A stretch of 64,000 nt of DNA from JAVBMV01 sp031552145 (GTDB lineage Bacteria > Myxococcota > Myxococcia > Myxococcales > UBA5297), in the NCBI GenBank assembly GCA_031552145.1, contig JAVBMV010000001.1:197518-261517 (forward strand). Direction: 5' to 3'. Positions 23,454-32,542 of this stretch are shown here, one piece after another (positions within the stretch are counted from its first letter, which is position 1; the number at the start of each line of letters is the position of its first letter). A program made the position numbers and the translations under genes. The notes beneath the pieces were generated by a model. The model made no database searches. It had not been told where the DNA came from and saw only the letters and a list, made by a program, of their open reading frames with translations.

Positions 23454-25310
23454 ATGTCGGGACTTCTGCAGATCGATGAGCCGATTCAGCGCGGACTCGC
23501 TGTCGGAATCGATCTTGGCACCACGCACAGCCTGATCGCCGCTGCTGGTGGCGAGAAGGTTGCTGTTCCAATCGACGAGCGCGGCGGCAGGTTGCTCCCC
23601 TCGGTCGTCCACTACGCGGCCAATGGGCGCGTGTTGGTGGGGCGCGAGGCGCTCGCGCGCGCGGGCAGCGAGCCCATCGCAACGGTCGTCTCGGCAAAGC
23701 GATACATGGGGCGCGATCTTCAAGAGTTGACCGACGCGGAGCGCGCCGCGCGCGCCTTCATGGCGCCGGACGGGCCTGGCCCCGCGGGTGAAGGGCGCGG
23801 TCCCGTGCGCTTCGATGTGGGCGGCGGCCGTGGCGTCACGGCCATTGAGGTCTCGGCCGAGATCCTGCGCGCCCTGGTTGCCCGGGGCGAAGCGAAGCTG
23901 GGAACCCGGATCGAGCGCGCTGTCATTACAGTCCCCGCCTGGTTCGACGACGCGCAGCGCCAGGCGACGCGAGACGCTGGACGCCTCGCGGGCCTCGAGG
24001 TGCTGCGTATCATCAACGAGCCTACGGCCGCGGCGCTCGCCTATGGACTCGAGGCGCGCGTGAATGGGCGCTTCGCCATCTACGATCTCGGCGGCGGGAC
24101 CTTCGATCTCTCACTCCTCCTGCTCGACGACGGCCTCTTCCAGGTGATGGCCACCAAGGGCGACACCGCGCTGGGCGGCGACGACTTCGACGAGGCGCTC
24201 CTCCGGCACCTGCTCGCCGCGCATCCCGAGGCGGCCGACGAGCCGCTCTCCCATCGCGCTCGGCTGATGGCCGTGCGCGCCGCGCGGGAGGCGCTCACCG
24301 GGAGCGAGCGGTGCGAAGTCACCTTCGGCGCGCGGAGCTATCCGCTCTCCCGCGGCGAATACGAGGCGCTGCCGGAGGTGCGCGCCCTGGTCGAGCGCAC
24401 CCTGCGGATCGCGCGCCAGGCGCTCGCCGACGCCAAGGTACGCCCAAGCGAAATCGATGGCGTGGTGCTCGTCGGCGGAATGACGCGCACCCCGCTCGTC
24501 CGGCGCGAAGTGGAGAGGCTCTTCGGAAAGGTGCCGCTCACCTCGCTCGATCCCGATCAGGTGGTGGTGCTCGGCGCGGCGGCCCAGGCGCATCAGCTCG
24601 CCAGCGGCGGCGAGGATGGGCACCTCCTGCTCGACGTGAACCCGCTCTCACTGGGCCTCGAGACGATGGGCGGCGTGGTGGAGCGCCTCATCCCGCGCAA
24701 CTCCAGCATCCCCGCCTCGGTCACGCAGCTCTTCACCACCTACAAAGATGGACAGTCGGGACTCGATCTCCATGTGGTGCAGGGCGAGCGCGAGCTGGCG
24801 CGCGACTGTCGCTCCCTGGCGCGCTTCCAGTTGAAGGGGTTGCCGCCGCTCGCCGCCGGGATGGCGCGCATCGAGGTCACCTTTGCCGTCGACGCGGACG
24901 GGATCCTCAGCGTCTCGGCGCTGGAGCAATCGACCGGTCTCGCCCAGGCCATCAAGGTCCACCCCGCGCATGGCCTCTCGGACGAGGAGATCGAGCGGCT
25001 GCTCCTCGACGCGATCGATCACGCCGAAGAGGATGTGAAGGGGCGCTTCCTGCAAGAGGCCAAGGTCGACGCGGGGCGCATCGTCGACGAGGCGCGCAAG
25101 CGGCTCGCGGATCACGCCTTTCTGCTCGAGGAGGGGGAGCGGGAGTCGATCGAGATCGCCCTCGACGCGCTCGCCAGCGCCTGCACCACCGATGACGCGC
25201 GCATGATCGCCGCCTTCAAGGAGCAGCTCGTGCTGCTCACCAACCCCTTTGCCGAGCGGCTCATGAGCTACGAGGTGCAGAGGGCGGTGCGCGGCCTCAC
25301 CGTGACGTAA
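23454..25310 (+). CDS. hscA: Fe-S assembly chaperone, Hsp70 type
   Basis: Hsp70-family ATPase of 618 residues that releases clusters from IscU. ATG 23454 is preferred over a GTG at 23445 because of the GGGGAG upstream. Visible Hsp70 motifs are GIDLGTTHSLIA, the phosphate loop IYDLGGGTFDLS, VLVGGMTRTPLV and NEPTAAALAYGLE. The substrate domain begins near residue 380 with LLDVNPLSLGLETMGG. The lack of a long C-terminal lid tail and the genomic place between hscB and fdx identify it as HscA rather than DnaK. Confidence 0.93.
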   Translation: MSGLLQIDEPIQRGLAVGIDLGTTHSLIAAAGGEKVAVPIDERGGRLLPSVVHYAANGRVLVGREALARAGSEPIATVVSAKRYMGRDLQELTDAERAARAFMAPDGPGPAGEGRGPVRFDVGGGRGVTAIEVSAEILRALVARGEAKLGTRIERAVITVPAWFDDAQRQATRDAGRLAGLEVLRIINEPTAAALAYGLEARVNGRFAIYDLGGGTFDLSLLLLDDGLFQVMATKGDTALGGDDFDEALLRHLLAAHPEAADEPLSHRARLMAVRAAREALTGSERCEVTFGARSYPLSRGEYEALPEVRALVERTLRIARQALADAKVRPSEIDGVVLVGGMTRTPLVRREVERLFGKVPLTSLDPDQVVVLGAAAQAHQLASGGEDGHLLLDVNPLSLGLETMGGVVERLIPRNSSIPASVTQLFTTYKDGQSGLDLHVVQGERELARDCRSLARFQLKGLPPLAAGMARIEVTFAVDADGILSVSALEQSTGLAQAIKVHPAHGLSDEEIERLLLDAIDHAEEDVKGRFLQEAKVDAGRIVDEARKRLADHAFLLEEGERESIEIALDALASACTTDDARMIAAFKEQLVLLTNPFAERLMSYEVQRAVRGLTVT

Positions 25311-25319
25311 GGAGAGCAG

Positions 25320-25733
25320 ATGGCGCGCGTGACGATTCTACCGGACGAGAAGGTGATCGAGGCGAATGAAGGGGAGAGCCTCCTCGAACTCTCGGAGCGC
25401 GCCGGCGCTCTCCACGGTGCCCTCTGCGGTGGCGTCGGCGCCTGCGGCGCCTGCCACGTTTATGTGAAGAGCGGCGGTGATGCGCTCGCCCCTGCCACCG
25501 AGCGCGAGCTCGACACGCTGGAGCACGCCTTCGCCCCCACCGACGCATCACGCCTGGGGTGCTTGGCCAAGGTGGGGCGCGCCGATCTCACCTTCGAGAT
25601 CTCGCGAGAGAGCCTCGGCGCCTGGCTCGACGAGCATGCCGAGGAGCGCCACCGCTTCGAGCGCGAGGGAGTGCCCGACGACCTCCCCGCGGAGCTGAGG
25701 GCAAGGCTCGCGCGGCTGGTGCGCAAGGAGTAG
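25320..25733 (+). CDS. fdx: [2Fe-2S] ferredoxin of the Isc system
   Basis: The 137-residue ferredoxin carries four cluster cysteines: Cys36, Cys42, Cys45 and Cys81 in CGGVGACGAC and LGCLAKV. Adrenodoxin-type Isc ferredoxins are near 111 residues; this one has about 35 extra helical, charged residues at the C-terminus. It would give electrons for cluster assembly on IscU. It is the last gene of the isc operon and converges on the DsrE-like gene six bases away. Confidence 0.9.
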   Translation: MARVTILPDEKVIEANEGESLLELSERAGALHGALCGGVGACGACHVYVKSGGDALAPATERELDTLEHAFAPTDASRLGCLAKVGRADLTFEISRESLGAWLDEHAEERHRFEREGVPDDLPAELRARLARLVRKE

Positions 25734-25739
25734 GGACGC

Positions 25740-26165
25740 TCAAAAGAAGAAGCGCTCCGTTGTACCGACGCACCGCTCCAGAATCGTGCTCCATCCAGCG
25801 AGGTCATCCACCTTGCCCTCCAGCTCGCTTCGGCTCCGCCCCAATAGGGCGAGCGAACCGCTGCAGGCGGTGAGGTGCGCGCGCCCACTTTCCTTGCAGG
25901 CCGTGAGCAGCTGCCGAAGCGAAGGGAATTGCTTTTCCGCGAAGTGCTCCTCGAGCGCGGCGCGCTCCTCGTCCGAGAGCAGGCCCGCGGGCGGCGCCAG
26001 CCTCGGCACGTCCAGGTCATCGCGGAGCAGGCGCTCCAGCGCCCACCAGGAGAAGAAGAACTCGACACTTCCGCCCGCGGCGACGATAGCCGCGGCGATG
26101 GAGAGCGCCTGGTGCATCGACTCCCAATCGCCGCGCTGCAGGAAGAGGACGGCGTCTCTGTTCAT
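25740..26165 (-). CDS. DsrE/DsrF-like family protein
   Basis: The 141-residue protein has the DsrE fold pattern: a starting strand, MHQALSIAAAIVAAGGSVEFFFSWWALERLL, a middle helical stretch, and a segment HLTACSGSLALLGR, where the cysteine sits in the position of the sulfur-carrying Cys of TusD/DsrE proteins. It has no CxxC. The place next to the isc operon is consistent with sulfur handling, but it is on the opposite strand, so co-regulation is not shown. The C-terminus ends in three phenylalanines. Confidence 0.7.
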   Translation of the reverse strand: MNRDAVLFLQRGDWESMHQALSIAAAIVAAGGSVEFFFSWWALERLLRDDLDVPRLAPPAGLLSDEERAALEEHFAEKQFPSLRQLLTACKESGRAHLTACSGSLALLGRSRSELEGKVDDLAGWSTILERCVGTTERFFF

Positions 26166-26225
26166 GGGGCCACACTATCCGCTGCTTTCGAGGGTGGGAA
26201 GGCTTCGCTTGACGCCCCGGGAAAG

Positions 26226-26285
26226 CCGGTGTTACGCACCGGTCCATTCCGGCGAGAAGGCCGGGTCCCTCCCCTGACAGGGGAG
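26226..26285 (+). promoter_or_regulatory. Two hairpins in the leader of the mevalonate operon
   Basis: CCGGTG (26226-26231) pairs with CACCGG (26237-26242) across a five-base loop. CTCCCC (26269-26274) pairs with GGGGAG (26280-26285). Neither is followed by a T run, so they do not look like terminators. The second is 20 bases before the fni ATG and includes purine-rich sequence that could serve as ribosome binding site. They may modulate translation or mRNA stability. Confidence 0.3.
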
Positions 26286-26305
26286 AGAGGAGCCAGACTG
26301 TCGCC

Positions 26306-27370
26306 ATGTCGGACGAGCTGAAGCGGCGCAAAGAGAGCCATCTCTCGCTCTGCATCGACGGCGAGGTAGAGCCAGAGGGCAACGATGCCCTCTTCGGCGA
26401 GGCATGCCTGCTTCACGACGCGCTCCCCGAGCTGAAGGCGGACGCGCTCGACCTCTCGACCCAGCTCTGGGGAAAGCGCCTCGCGGCCCCGCTCTATATC
26501 TGCGCCATGACGGGGGGCACCGAGCGCGCGCGCCGCGTCAATCTGGCGCTGGCCGAGGTGGCCCAGAGTGAGGGGGTGGCGCTCGGCCTGGGCAGCCAAC
26601 GAGCCATGCTCGAGGACCCGAATACGCTCGACAGCTTCAAGGTGCGCGGCGCGGCGCCCACCGCGATTCTCATCGGCAACCTCGGCCTCTGGCAGGCGCG
26701 CGACCTGGGAGCAGAAGGGGTCCTGCGCCTGATGGAGAGGGTCGAGGCGGACGCGATGGCGATCCATCTGAACGCCGCGCAGGAGCTGATCCAGCCGGGC
26801 GGCGATCGCGACTTCGAGGGGGGGCTCGACACGCTCGCGCGCCTGGCGGAGCGCCTCGGCGAGCGGCTCCTGGTGAAGGAGACTGGCTGCGGTCTCTCGC
26901 CGTCGGTGCTCGAACGACTGCTGGGCGTGGGCATCACCCACTTCGATCTCTCGGGTCTCGGCGGCACGAGTTGGATCCGCGCGGAGGCGCTGCGCAGCGA
27001 GGGGCGCGCGGCGGCGCTGGGGACGCTCGCCTCGGGCTGGGGGCTCCCCACCGCGGCCTGTCTCGGTGCCGCGGCGAGGCGCTTCGGCGAGCGGGCGACG
27101 CTCTTCGCATCGGGGGGGATTCGCGATGGTCTGGATGCAGCGCGCGCCCTCGCGATGGGGGCCGCCATGGCTGGCGCGGCGCTCCCTTTCCTGAGGGCGC
27201 ACGAGCGCGGTGGCGCCCCCGCCGTTCGGGAGCTGGTGGCCCAGTGGCGCGGCGCGCTCCAGTTCGCGATGGCGCTCACCGGCTCGCGCACGCTCGCCGA
27301 CCTCAGGCGCGGCAAGGTGCTGCTGGGTCCGCGTCTCTCCCACTGGGTCGAGGCCTTGGCGAAGGTGTAA
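26306..27370 (+). CDS. fni: Type 2 isopentenyl-diphosphate delta-isomerase
   Basis: FMN-dependent enzyme that interconverts isopentenyl and dimethylallyl diphosphate. The 354-residue product has the family marks: a start with RRKESHLSLC, PLYICAMTGGT, the loop LGSQRAML, AIHLNAAQELIQPGGDRDF, and the FMN phosphate site ASGGIRDGLDAARALAMGA. The length is normal. It opens the mevalonate operon, followed after 42 bases by HMG-CoA reductase. Type 2 isomerase with a mevalonate operon is common in Gram-positives and archaea and also known in myxobacteria. Confidence 0.93.
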   Translation: MSDELKRRKESHLSLCIDGEVEPEGNDALFGEACLLHDALPELKADALDLSTQLWGKRLAAPLYICAMTGGTERARRVNLALAEVAQSEGVALGLGSQRAMLEDPNTLDSFKVRGAAPTAILIGNLGLWQARDLGAEGVLRLMERVEADAMAIHLNAAQELIQPGGDRDFEGGLDTLARLAERLGERLLVKETGCGLSPSVLERLLGVGITHFDLSGLGGTSWIRAEALRSEGRAAALGTLASGWGLPTAACLGAAARRFGERATLFASGGIRDGLDAARALAMGAAMAGAALPFLRAHERGGAPAVRELVAQWRGALQFAMALTGSRTLADLRRGKVLLGPRLSHWVEALAKV

Positions 27371-27412
27371 GCTTCGCATGACGCGCCTGCCAAAGGGCGC
27401 TCAGGAGAGTTG

Positions 27413-28744
27413 ATGTCGAGCCATCCCTTCACCTCACGCCTTCCGGGGTTCTACGAGCTGCCCATGCCAGCGCGCATCGAGCGGGTGGCGAAGCTCTGCG
27501 CGCTCTCCGAGGAGGAGGCTTCGCTCTTCCTCTCGCATGGGCTGCCGGCGGAGACCGCGGACCAGATGATCGAGAACGCGGTGGGGGTCTTCGGCCTCCC
27601 GCTGGGGCTCGGTCTCAACTTCCAGATGAATGGTCGCGACTACATCGTCCCCATGGCGGTCGAGGAGCCTTCGGTCGTTGCGGCGGTTTCGCTCGCGGCG
27701 AAGATCGTGCGGCAGGGAGGGGGCTTCACCGCCGACGCCGACGAGTCGCTCATGGCGGCGCAGATCCAGGTGACGGGCTATGGCGACGTCGAGGTCGCGA
27801 AGCGCGCGCTCCTCGAGCGGAGGGAGGAGCTGCTCGCCCTGGCCAACTCCTTCCATCCCGCCATGCAGCGGCGCGGAGGGGGCGCGCGGGGGCTGGAGGT
27901 GCGCATCCTCGAGGCGCCCGAGGGGCCCGCGGGAGAGCCGCTCTTCGTGCTCGAGCTCTTCATCGACTGCCAGGACGCGATGGGGGCCAACCTCATCAAT
28001 ACCGTGGCCGAGGGCGTCGCGCCCTTCGTCGAGCGCATCACCGGCGGAAAGGTCTTCCTGCGCATCCTCTCCAATCTCTCCGATCGGCGCTGTGCGCGGG
28101 CCGGCTGCCGCATCCCGTTCGACGCCCTCGCCGACTTCGGCCTGAGCGGCGAAGAGGTGGCGCGCGGGATCCATCAGGCCTGGCGCTTCGCGGCGGCCGA
28201 TCCCTACCGCGCCGCTACCCACAACAAGGGGATCATGAACGGCGTCGATTCGGCCGCCATCGCTTCCGGCAACGACTGGCGCGCCATCGAGGCGGGCGCC
28301 CACGCCTTCGCCTGCCGCGGCGGGAAGTATGGACCGCTCTCGAGCTGGCATCTGGAGGAGGGTGTCCTCGTCGGTCGCATCGAGCTGCCCATGGCGCTCG
28401 GGATCGTCGGAGGTCCCATCAAGGTCCACCCGCTGGTGAAGCTGGTGCACAAGATCCTCGCGGTGAAGAGCGCGCGCGAGCTTGGGATGCTCTTCGCCGC
28501 GGTGGGGCTCGCGCAGAACCTGGCGGCGCTCAGGGCGCTCGGCTCTATCGGGATCCAGAAGGGACACATGGCCCTGCACGCGCGCTGCGTCGCCGTGGAG
28601 GCCGGCGCGCGCGGCGAACAGGTGGTGGAGCTCGCCGAGCTGCTCATGAAGGATGGGCGCGTCAAGGTCGACACGGCGCGCGAGTTGATGCGGACGCTCG
28701 AGTCCTCGGGGCGCGCGGGGGCAATGGGAGGAGCCGCCCAGTGA
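27413..28744 (+). CDS. mvaA: Hydroxymethylglutaryl-CoA reductase, class II
   Basis: The 443-residue enzyme makes mevalonate from HMG-CoA. ATG 27413 is chosen, seven bases after AGGAG; a TTG three bases earlier is less likely. Class II features are IENAVGVFGLPLGLG near the start, DAMGANLINT with the catalytic acid, and KGIMNGVDSAAIASGNDWRAIEAG with the catalytic lysine and asparagine. The soluble form has no membrane domain. Its stop overlaps the GTG of the mevalonate kinase gene. Confidence 0.94.
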   Translation: MSSHPFTSRLPGFYELPMPARIERVAKLCALSEEEASLFLSHGLPAETADQMIENAVGVFGLPLGLGLNFQMNGRDYIVPMAVEEPSVVAAVSLAAKIVRQGGGFTADADESLMAAQIQVTGYGDVEVAKRALLERREELLALANSFHPAMQRRGGGARGLEVRILEAPEGPAGEPLFVLELFIDCQDAMGANLINTVAEGVAPFVERITGGKVFLRILSNLSDRRCARAGCRIPFDALADFGLSGEEVARGIHQAWRFAAADPYRAATHNKGIMNGVDSAAIASGNDWRAIEAGAHAFACRGGKYGPLSSWHLEEGVLVGRIELPMALGIVGGPIKVHPLVKLVHKILAVKSARELGMLFAAVGLAQNLAALRALGSIGIQKGHMALHARCVAVEAGARGEQVVELAELLMKDGRVKVDTARELMRTLESSGRAGAMGGAAQ

Positions 28745-29649
28745 CGCTCGCTAAGTCCTTCGCGCCGGGGAAGGTGATTCTGCTCGGGGAGCACGCCGTG
28801 CTCTATGGCTATCCCGCCTTGGCGGGGCCGCTCGCGCAGGGCGTCACGGTCAGCCTCACGCGCTCGGGCTCACCCGGGGTGGGCCTGAAGGGGGCGCGCG
28901 GTCCTTCGAGCATCGCGCACGCTCTGCGACGATGTGCCCAGGCTTTCCACGTCGCCAATGTCGAGGTGGAGATCGATTGCGATCTACCCATCTCCGTGGG
29001 TCTCGGCAGCAGCGCGGCGGTCTCGGTGGCGTTGGTGCGGGCCTTCGCCGCCGCCGCCCAGATCAGCATGCGCCCACAGGGACTGATTGAACGCGCGCTG
29101 GAGCTCGAGGTCGAGTTTCATGGCACCTCCTCCGGCGTCGATCCCAACGTCGCCTTCGAGAAGAAGCTGATCCGCTTCGTCCGAGGGAAGCGCGGTGTGC
29201 CGGTGTTGCTCCCGCGCCCGCTCGAGGCGGTGGTCTGGGTGGTGGAACCGCGCGGCTCGACGCGTGAGCGCGTGGCGCAGGTAGGCGCGATGGTGGAGCG
29301 CGACGAGGAGAGGACGCGCGCGCTCTTCGAGCGCATCGGGCAGCTCGCCGATGGCGCGCAGGAGGCGCTGGAGGCGGGCGACTTCGCCAAGCTCGGGCGC
29401 GCCATGGATGAGAATCACGCGCTGCTCTGTGAGCTGGAGCTTTCGACCCCCGGGCTCGACGCCGCCTGCGAACGCCTGCGGAAGCTGGGCGCGCACGGCG
29501 CCAAGCTGACCGGCGCCGGCCGCGGCGGCGCGGTCGTCGCCGTCGCTGAAGACGCGAAGCAGCTGGGCGAGGAGCTCGCGGCGCGGCTCAAGGCCGAGGG
29601 GCACGAGGCGCCGCAGCTCTTCATCGCTCGCTGGGAGAGCGCCCATTGA
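28741..29649 (+). CDS. mvk: Mevalonate kinase
   Basis: GHMP kinase of 302 residues that phosphorylates mevalonate. The start is a GTG inside the GTGA overlap with mvaA. Motif 1 reads APGKVILLGEHAVLYGYPAL. The ATP loop is PISVGLGSSAAVSVAL and the third motif KLTGAGRGG. HGTSSGVDP contains the acidic residue expected to contact mevalonate. Length and motifs separate it from the later kinase at 30668. Confidence 0.93.
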   Translation: MTLAKSFAPGKVILLGEHAVLYGYPALAGPLAQGVTVSLTRSGSPGVGLKGARGPSSIAHALRRCAQAFHVANVEVEIDCDLPISVGLGSSAAVSVALVRAFAAAAQISMRPQGLIERALELEVEFHGTSSGVDPNVAFEKKLIRFVRGKRGVPVLLPRPLEAVVWVVEPRGSTRERVAQVGAMVERDEERTRALFERIGQLADGAQEALEAGDFAKLGRAMDENHALLCELELSTPGLDAACERLRKLGAHGAKLTGAGRGGAVVAVAEDAKQLGEELAARLKAEGHEAPQLFIARWESAH

Positions 29650-30671
29650 GAGCCACGGCGCGCGCCCACCCGAACCTCGCGCTCATCAAGTATTGGGGCA
29701 AGCGCGACGGCGCGCTCAACCTGCCTTTTACCGGCAGCCTCTCGATGACGCTCGACGGGCTCTCCACGCGCACGAGCGTCGAGTTCTTGAATGAGCCGCT
29801 GGGCGATCCGCGTGGCCCCGCTGGCACGGGCGATACCGCCACCCTGAATGGAGCGCCGCTCGAAGGGGCGAAGCTGGCCCGCGTCAGCGCCCTCCTCGCG
29901 CTCGTGCGCGTCCAATCCGCGCGCGCCGCGAAAAGGCGCGCGCGTGTTGTTTCACAGAACGACTTTCCGGCGGGCGCGGGCCTCGCCTCCAGCGCCGCGG
30001 GCGGCGCCGCCCTCGCCGCGGCGGCGGCTTGGGCCGCGGGCCTCGCGCCGACACCAACAGAGCTCTCGATCCTGGCGCGCCGCTATTCTGGCTCCGCCTG
30101 CCGCTCGCTCCATGGAGGCTTCGTCGAGTGGGTGCGCGGCGAGCGCGCCGACGGGAGCGACTCGCACGGAATCCTCGTCGCTCCATCCACACATTGGCCC
30201 GAGCTGAGGATGGTGGCGCTCATCTGCTCCGAGGAAGAGAAGGCGCTCTCCTCGCGCGACGGGATGCGCCGCACCGTGGAGAGCTCTCCCTTCTACAATG
30301 GCTGGGTCGAAGCTGCCGCGGCCGATCTCGAGAAGGCGCGCGCGGCGCTCCTCGCGCGCGACCTGGAGCGCCTCGGCGCCGCGATGGAGCGCAACGCCTT
30401 CAGGATGCACGCCTCCGCGATGGGAGCCGTGCCACCTGTCCTCTATATGCGCGCCGCGACGCTGGCTGCCTACGAGGCGGTGCTGGAGCTGCGGCGCCGC
30501 GGCACCGGCGCCTGGTTCACGCTCGACGCCGGCCCCAACCCGCTCTTTCTCTGCCTGGCAAGCGACGCGGAGCGCGTCGCCGAGGTGGCCGGCGAAGCGG
30601 CGGGCGCGCGGCGCCGGATATTCTGCACGGTGGGCGGCGCCGTCGAGCGACTCGCGGAAGAGGGGCGATGA
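29646..30671 (+). CDS. mvaD: Diphosphomevalonate decarboxylase
   Basis: The 341-residue enzyme decarboxylates mevalonate diphosphate to isopentenyl diphosphate. The start is a TTG overlapping the mvk stop (TTGA); no later ATG precedes the conserved HPNLALIKYWGKRD. Other marks are LNLPFTGSLSMTL, the ATP loop AGLASSAAGGAALA and SGSACRSLHGGFVEW. The length is typical. Its presence shows that this is the classical route, ending with isopentenyl diphosphate rather than the phosphate of the archaeal branch. Confidence 0.93.
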   Translation: MRATARAHPNLALIKYWGKRDGALNLPFTGSLSMTLDGLSTRTSVEFLNEPLGDPRGPAGTGDTATLNGAPLEGAKLARVSALLALVRVQSARAAKRRARVVSQNDFPAGAGLASSAAGGAALAAAAAWAAGLAPTPTELSILARRYSGSACRSLHGGFVEWVRGERADGSDSHGILVAPSTHWPELRMVALICSEEEKALSSRDGMRRTVESSPFYNGWVEAAAADLEKARAALLARDLERLGAAMERNAFRMHASAMGAVPPVLYMRAATLAAYEAVLELRRRGTGAWFTLDAGPNPLFLCLASDAERVAEVAGEAAGARRRIFCTVGGAVERLAEEGR

Positions 30672-31735
30672 GCCCGCCGCCCCGCAAGCCATTCAAAGTA
30701 ACGGTGCCCGGAAAGGCGATGTTGGCGGGGGAGTACGCCATCCTGCATGGTGCCCCCGCGCTCGCCTGCGCGGTGGAGCGTTTCCTCACCTGCGAGGCGG
30801 AGCCCGCGGCGCGCTGGTCGATCGAGCGACTGGAGAATGGCCACTGCGCGCAGGGCGCCGATCTCTCCTTCGCCGAGGCGGCACTCCACACCGCGCGCTC
30901 TTGGCTCGAGGGCGAGGGGCGCGCCGTCGCCCCGTTGCGGCTGCGTCTGAGCGACGCGCTGCGCAGCGCCAGCGGCGCCAAGCTGGGTCTCGGAGGCAGC
31001 GCCGCGGCCACCGTCGCCGTCACCGCCGCCACCCTTTCTGGAGCAGGCGAGAACCCGCGCCCCGAGCTGCTCTTCGCCTTGGCGGCCACCGCTCACGCCT
31101 CGGGGCAGTCGACACCCGGCAGCGGAGTCGATGTGGCCGCCTGTGTCCATGGGGGCATCCTCTGGGTGGAGCGCGCCTTCGATTTCGCGCCGCTGCGCGC
31201 GGCGCTGGACGAGGGTCCGAGCGCCTTTGCGCGGGCGCTGGCGCGCGCGCCGCTCCCGCGGATCGAGCGGATAAGGAGCGAGCTCTCGATGGCGCTCGCC
31301 TTTACGGGCCGTTCCGCGTCGACCGGCCCGCTGCTCTCGAGAGTAGGGGAGTGGCGCGCGCGCGCGCCGGAGCGCTATGCCTCCTTCGTCGAGGAGAGCC
31401 GGCGTGAGACCACTGCGCTGCGCGCCGCTCTGGAGGGCGGCAATGCCCGTGCCGCGGTCTGCGCCACGGAGCGGCTCGACGAAGCGCTGGTCCAACTGGG
31501 CCAGGATTCGGGCGCGCCGCTCATTGTCGAAGAGCACCGCTCCATCGCGGCAGAGGCGCGCGCCTGTGGCGCCGCCGCCAAGATCTGTGGCGCGGGGGGC
31601 GGTGACTGCTCGCTCCTCGTGGGCGATGAAGCGGCGCTCGCGCGCGCTTGCGAGCGACTGCGCGCGTGGCGTCTCGAAATTGTCCCCCTGCCGGCTGGAG
31701 CAGGCATCCCGACGGTTGGAGCAGAAATCGATTAG
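30668..31735 (+). CDS. pmk: Phosphomevalonate kinase
   Basis: The second GHMP kinase, 355 residues, starts in an ATGA overlap with mvaD. It has VPGKAMLAGEYAILHGAPAL at the start, the ATP loop KLGLGGSAAATVAV, and STPGSGVDVAA plus KICGAGGGDC. The order of the genes implies it phosphorylates mevalonate 5-phosphate. It ends the operon; its stop codon overlaps, antiparallel, that of the convergent ABC permease gene. Confidence 0.9.
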   Translation: MSPPPRKPFKVTVPGKAMLAGEYAILHGAPALACAVERFLTCEAEPAARWSIERLENGHCAQGADLSFAEAALHTARSWLEGEGRAVAPLRLRLSDALRSASGAKLGLGGSAAATVAVTAATLSGAGENPRPELLFALAATAHASGQSTPGSGVDVAACVHGGILWVERAFDFAPLRAALDEGPSAFARALARAPLPRIERIRSELSMALAFTGRSASTGPLLSRVGEWRARAPERYASFVEESRRETTALRAALEGGNARAAVCATERLDEALVQLGQDSGAPLIVEEHRSIAAEARACGAAAKICGAGGGDCSLLVGDEAALARACERLRAWRLEIVPLPAGAGIPTVGAEID

Positions 31736-32538
31736 CTGCTCGCCGAAGTATAGTGCTTGAGGGAGCTCAACCAGACGAGGCGCGCGAAGGTCGCGAAGAG
31801 CAGCGCGCCGCCGCCCGCGGCAAGAGCGGTGGTGGGCTCCAACGTACCGAGGAGCGCCATCGCCGGGTAGCTCGTCATCAGCGCCAGCGGAACCACGAAG
31901 GTAAAGAGGAAGCGCACCGCGCCCTGGAAGATGCCGATGGGCCAGCGCGCCGCGTCATAAATCGAGGTGAAGAGGTGGGCCAGGTTGTCGATCCGCACCA
32001 CATAGAAGGCGGCCGAGGCGACCACGATCCACATCGAATAGAGCACCAGCGCCGCGATGAGCAGCATCGCCAATCCCATCAGGAGCTGTGGCGCGGTCGG
32101 GGCTCGCTCCAGCTTCGAGAAGGCGAGGCCAAAGATAGCCAGGGCAGCCAGGGCATCTGCCGCGCGCCAGGGCTCGAAGCGCGCGGTCGAGACCAGGAAT
32201 TGAGCGTCAGCGGGCTTGAGCAGCACGAAGTCGAGGGTGCCCTTGCGGATCTGCTCCACCACCGTCAGCAGGCTGGGGTTGATGGCTCCCTCGAGCAGCG
32301 CCTTGAGCAGGGTGAACCAGCCCAGCACCACCAGGGATTCTGCGTAGGTCCAGCCCGCGACGCTCTCTCGTCCCTCGGAGAAGACGACCGCGAGCGGGAT
32401 GAGCGCCATCGCCACCCAGAAGATCGAGGCGCCCCCCTGAATCAAGAAGTCCACGCGGTACTGCATCGCGATAGCGAGCGACGCGCGGAGTTGAATCGCG
32501 AAGAGGCGGGGGTAGCGCAGCAAGCTCTTGCCCAAGTT
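31732..32538 (-). CDS. ABC-2 type transport permease, second subunit
   Basis: The start is taken as GTG 32538, because the GGAGG seven bases upstream lies inside the last codons of the previous gene; an ATG at 32559 lacks such a site. The 268-residue protein has six membrane segments and the pattern of ABC-2 permeases of the DUF990-like group (RYPRLFAIQLRASLAIAMQYRVDFL near the start). It pairs with the permease and ATPase upstream as an exporter of unknown substrate. Confidence 0.8.
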   Translation of the reverse strand, partial: NLGKSLLRYPRLFAIQLRASLAIAMQYRVDFLIQGGASIFWVAMALIPLAVVFSEGRESVAGWTYAESLVVLGWFTLLKALLEGAINPSLLTVVEQIRKGTLDFVLLKPADAQFLVSTARFEPWRAADALAALAIFGLAFSKLERAPTAPQLLMGLAMLLIAALVLYSMWIVVASAAFYVVRIDNLAHLFTSIYDAARWPIGIFQGAVRFLFTFVVPLALMTSYPAMALLGTLEPTTALAAGGGALLFATFARLVWLSSLKHYTSASS

Positions 32539-32542
32539 CACC

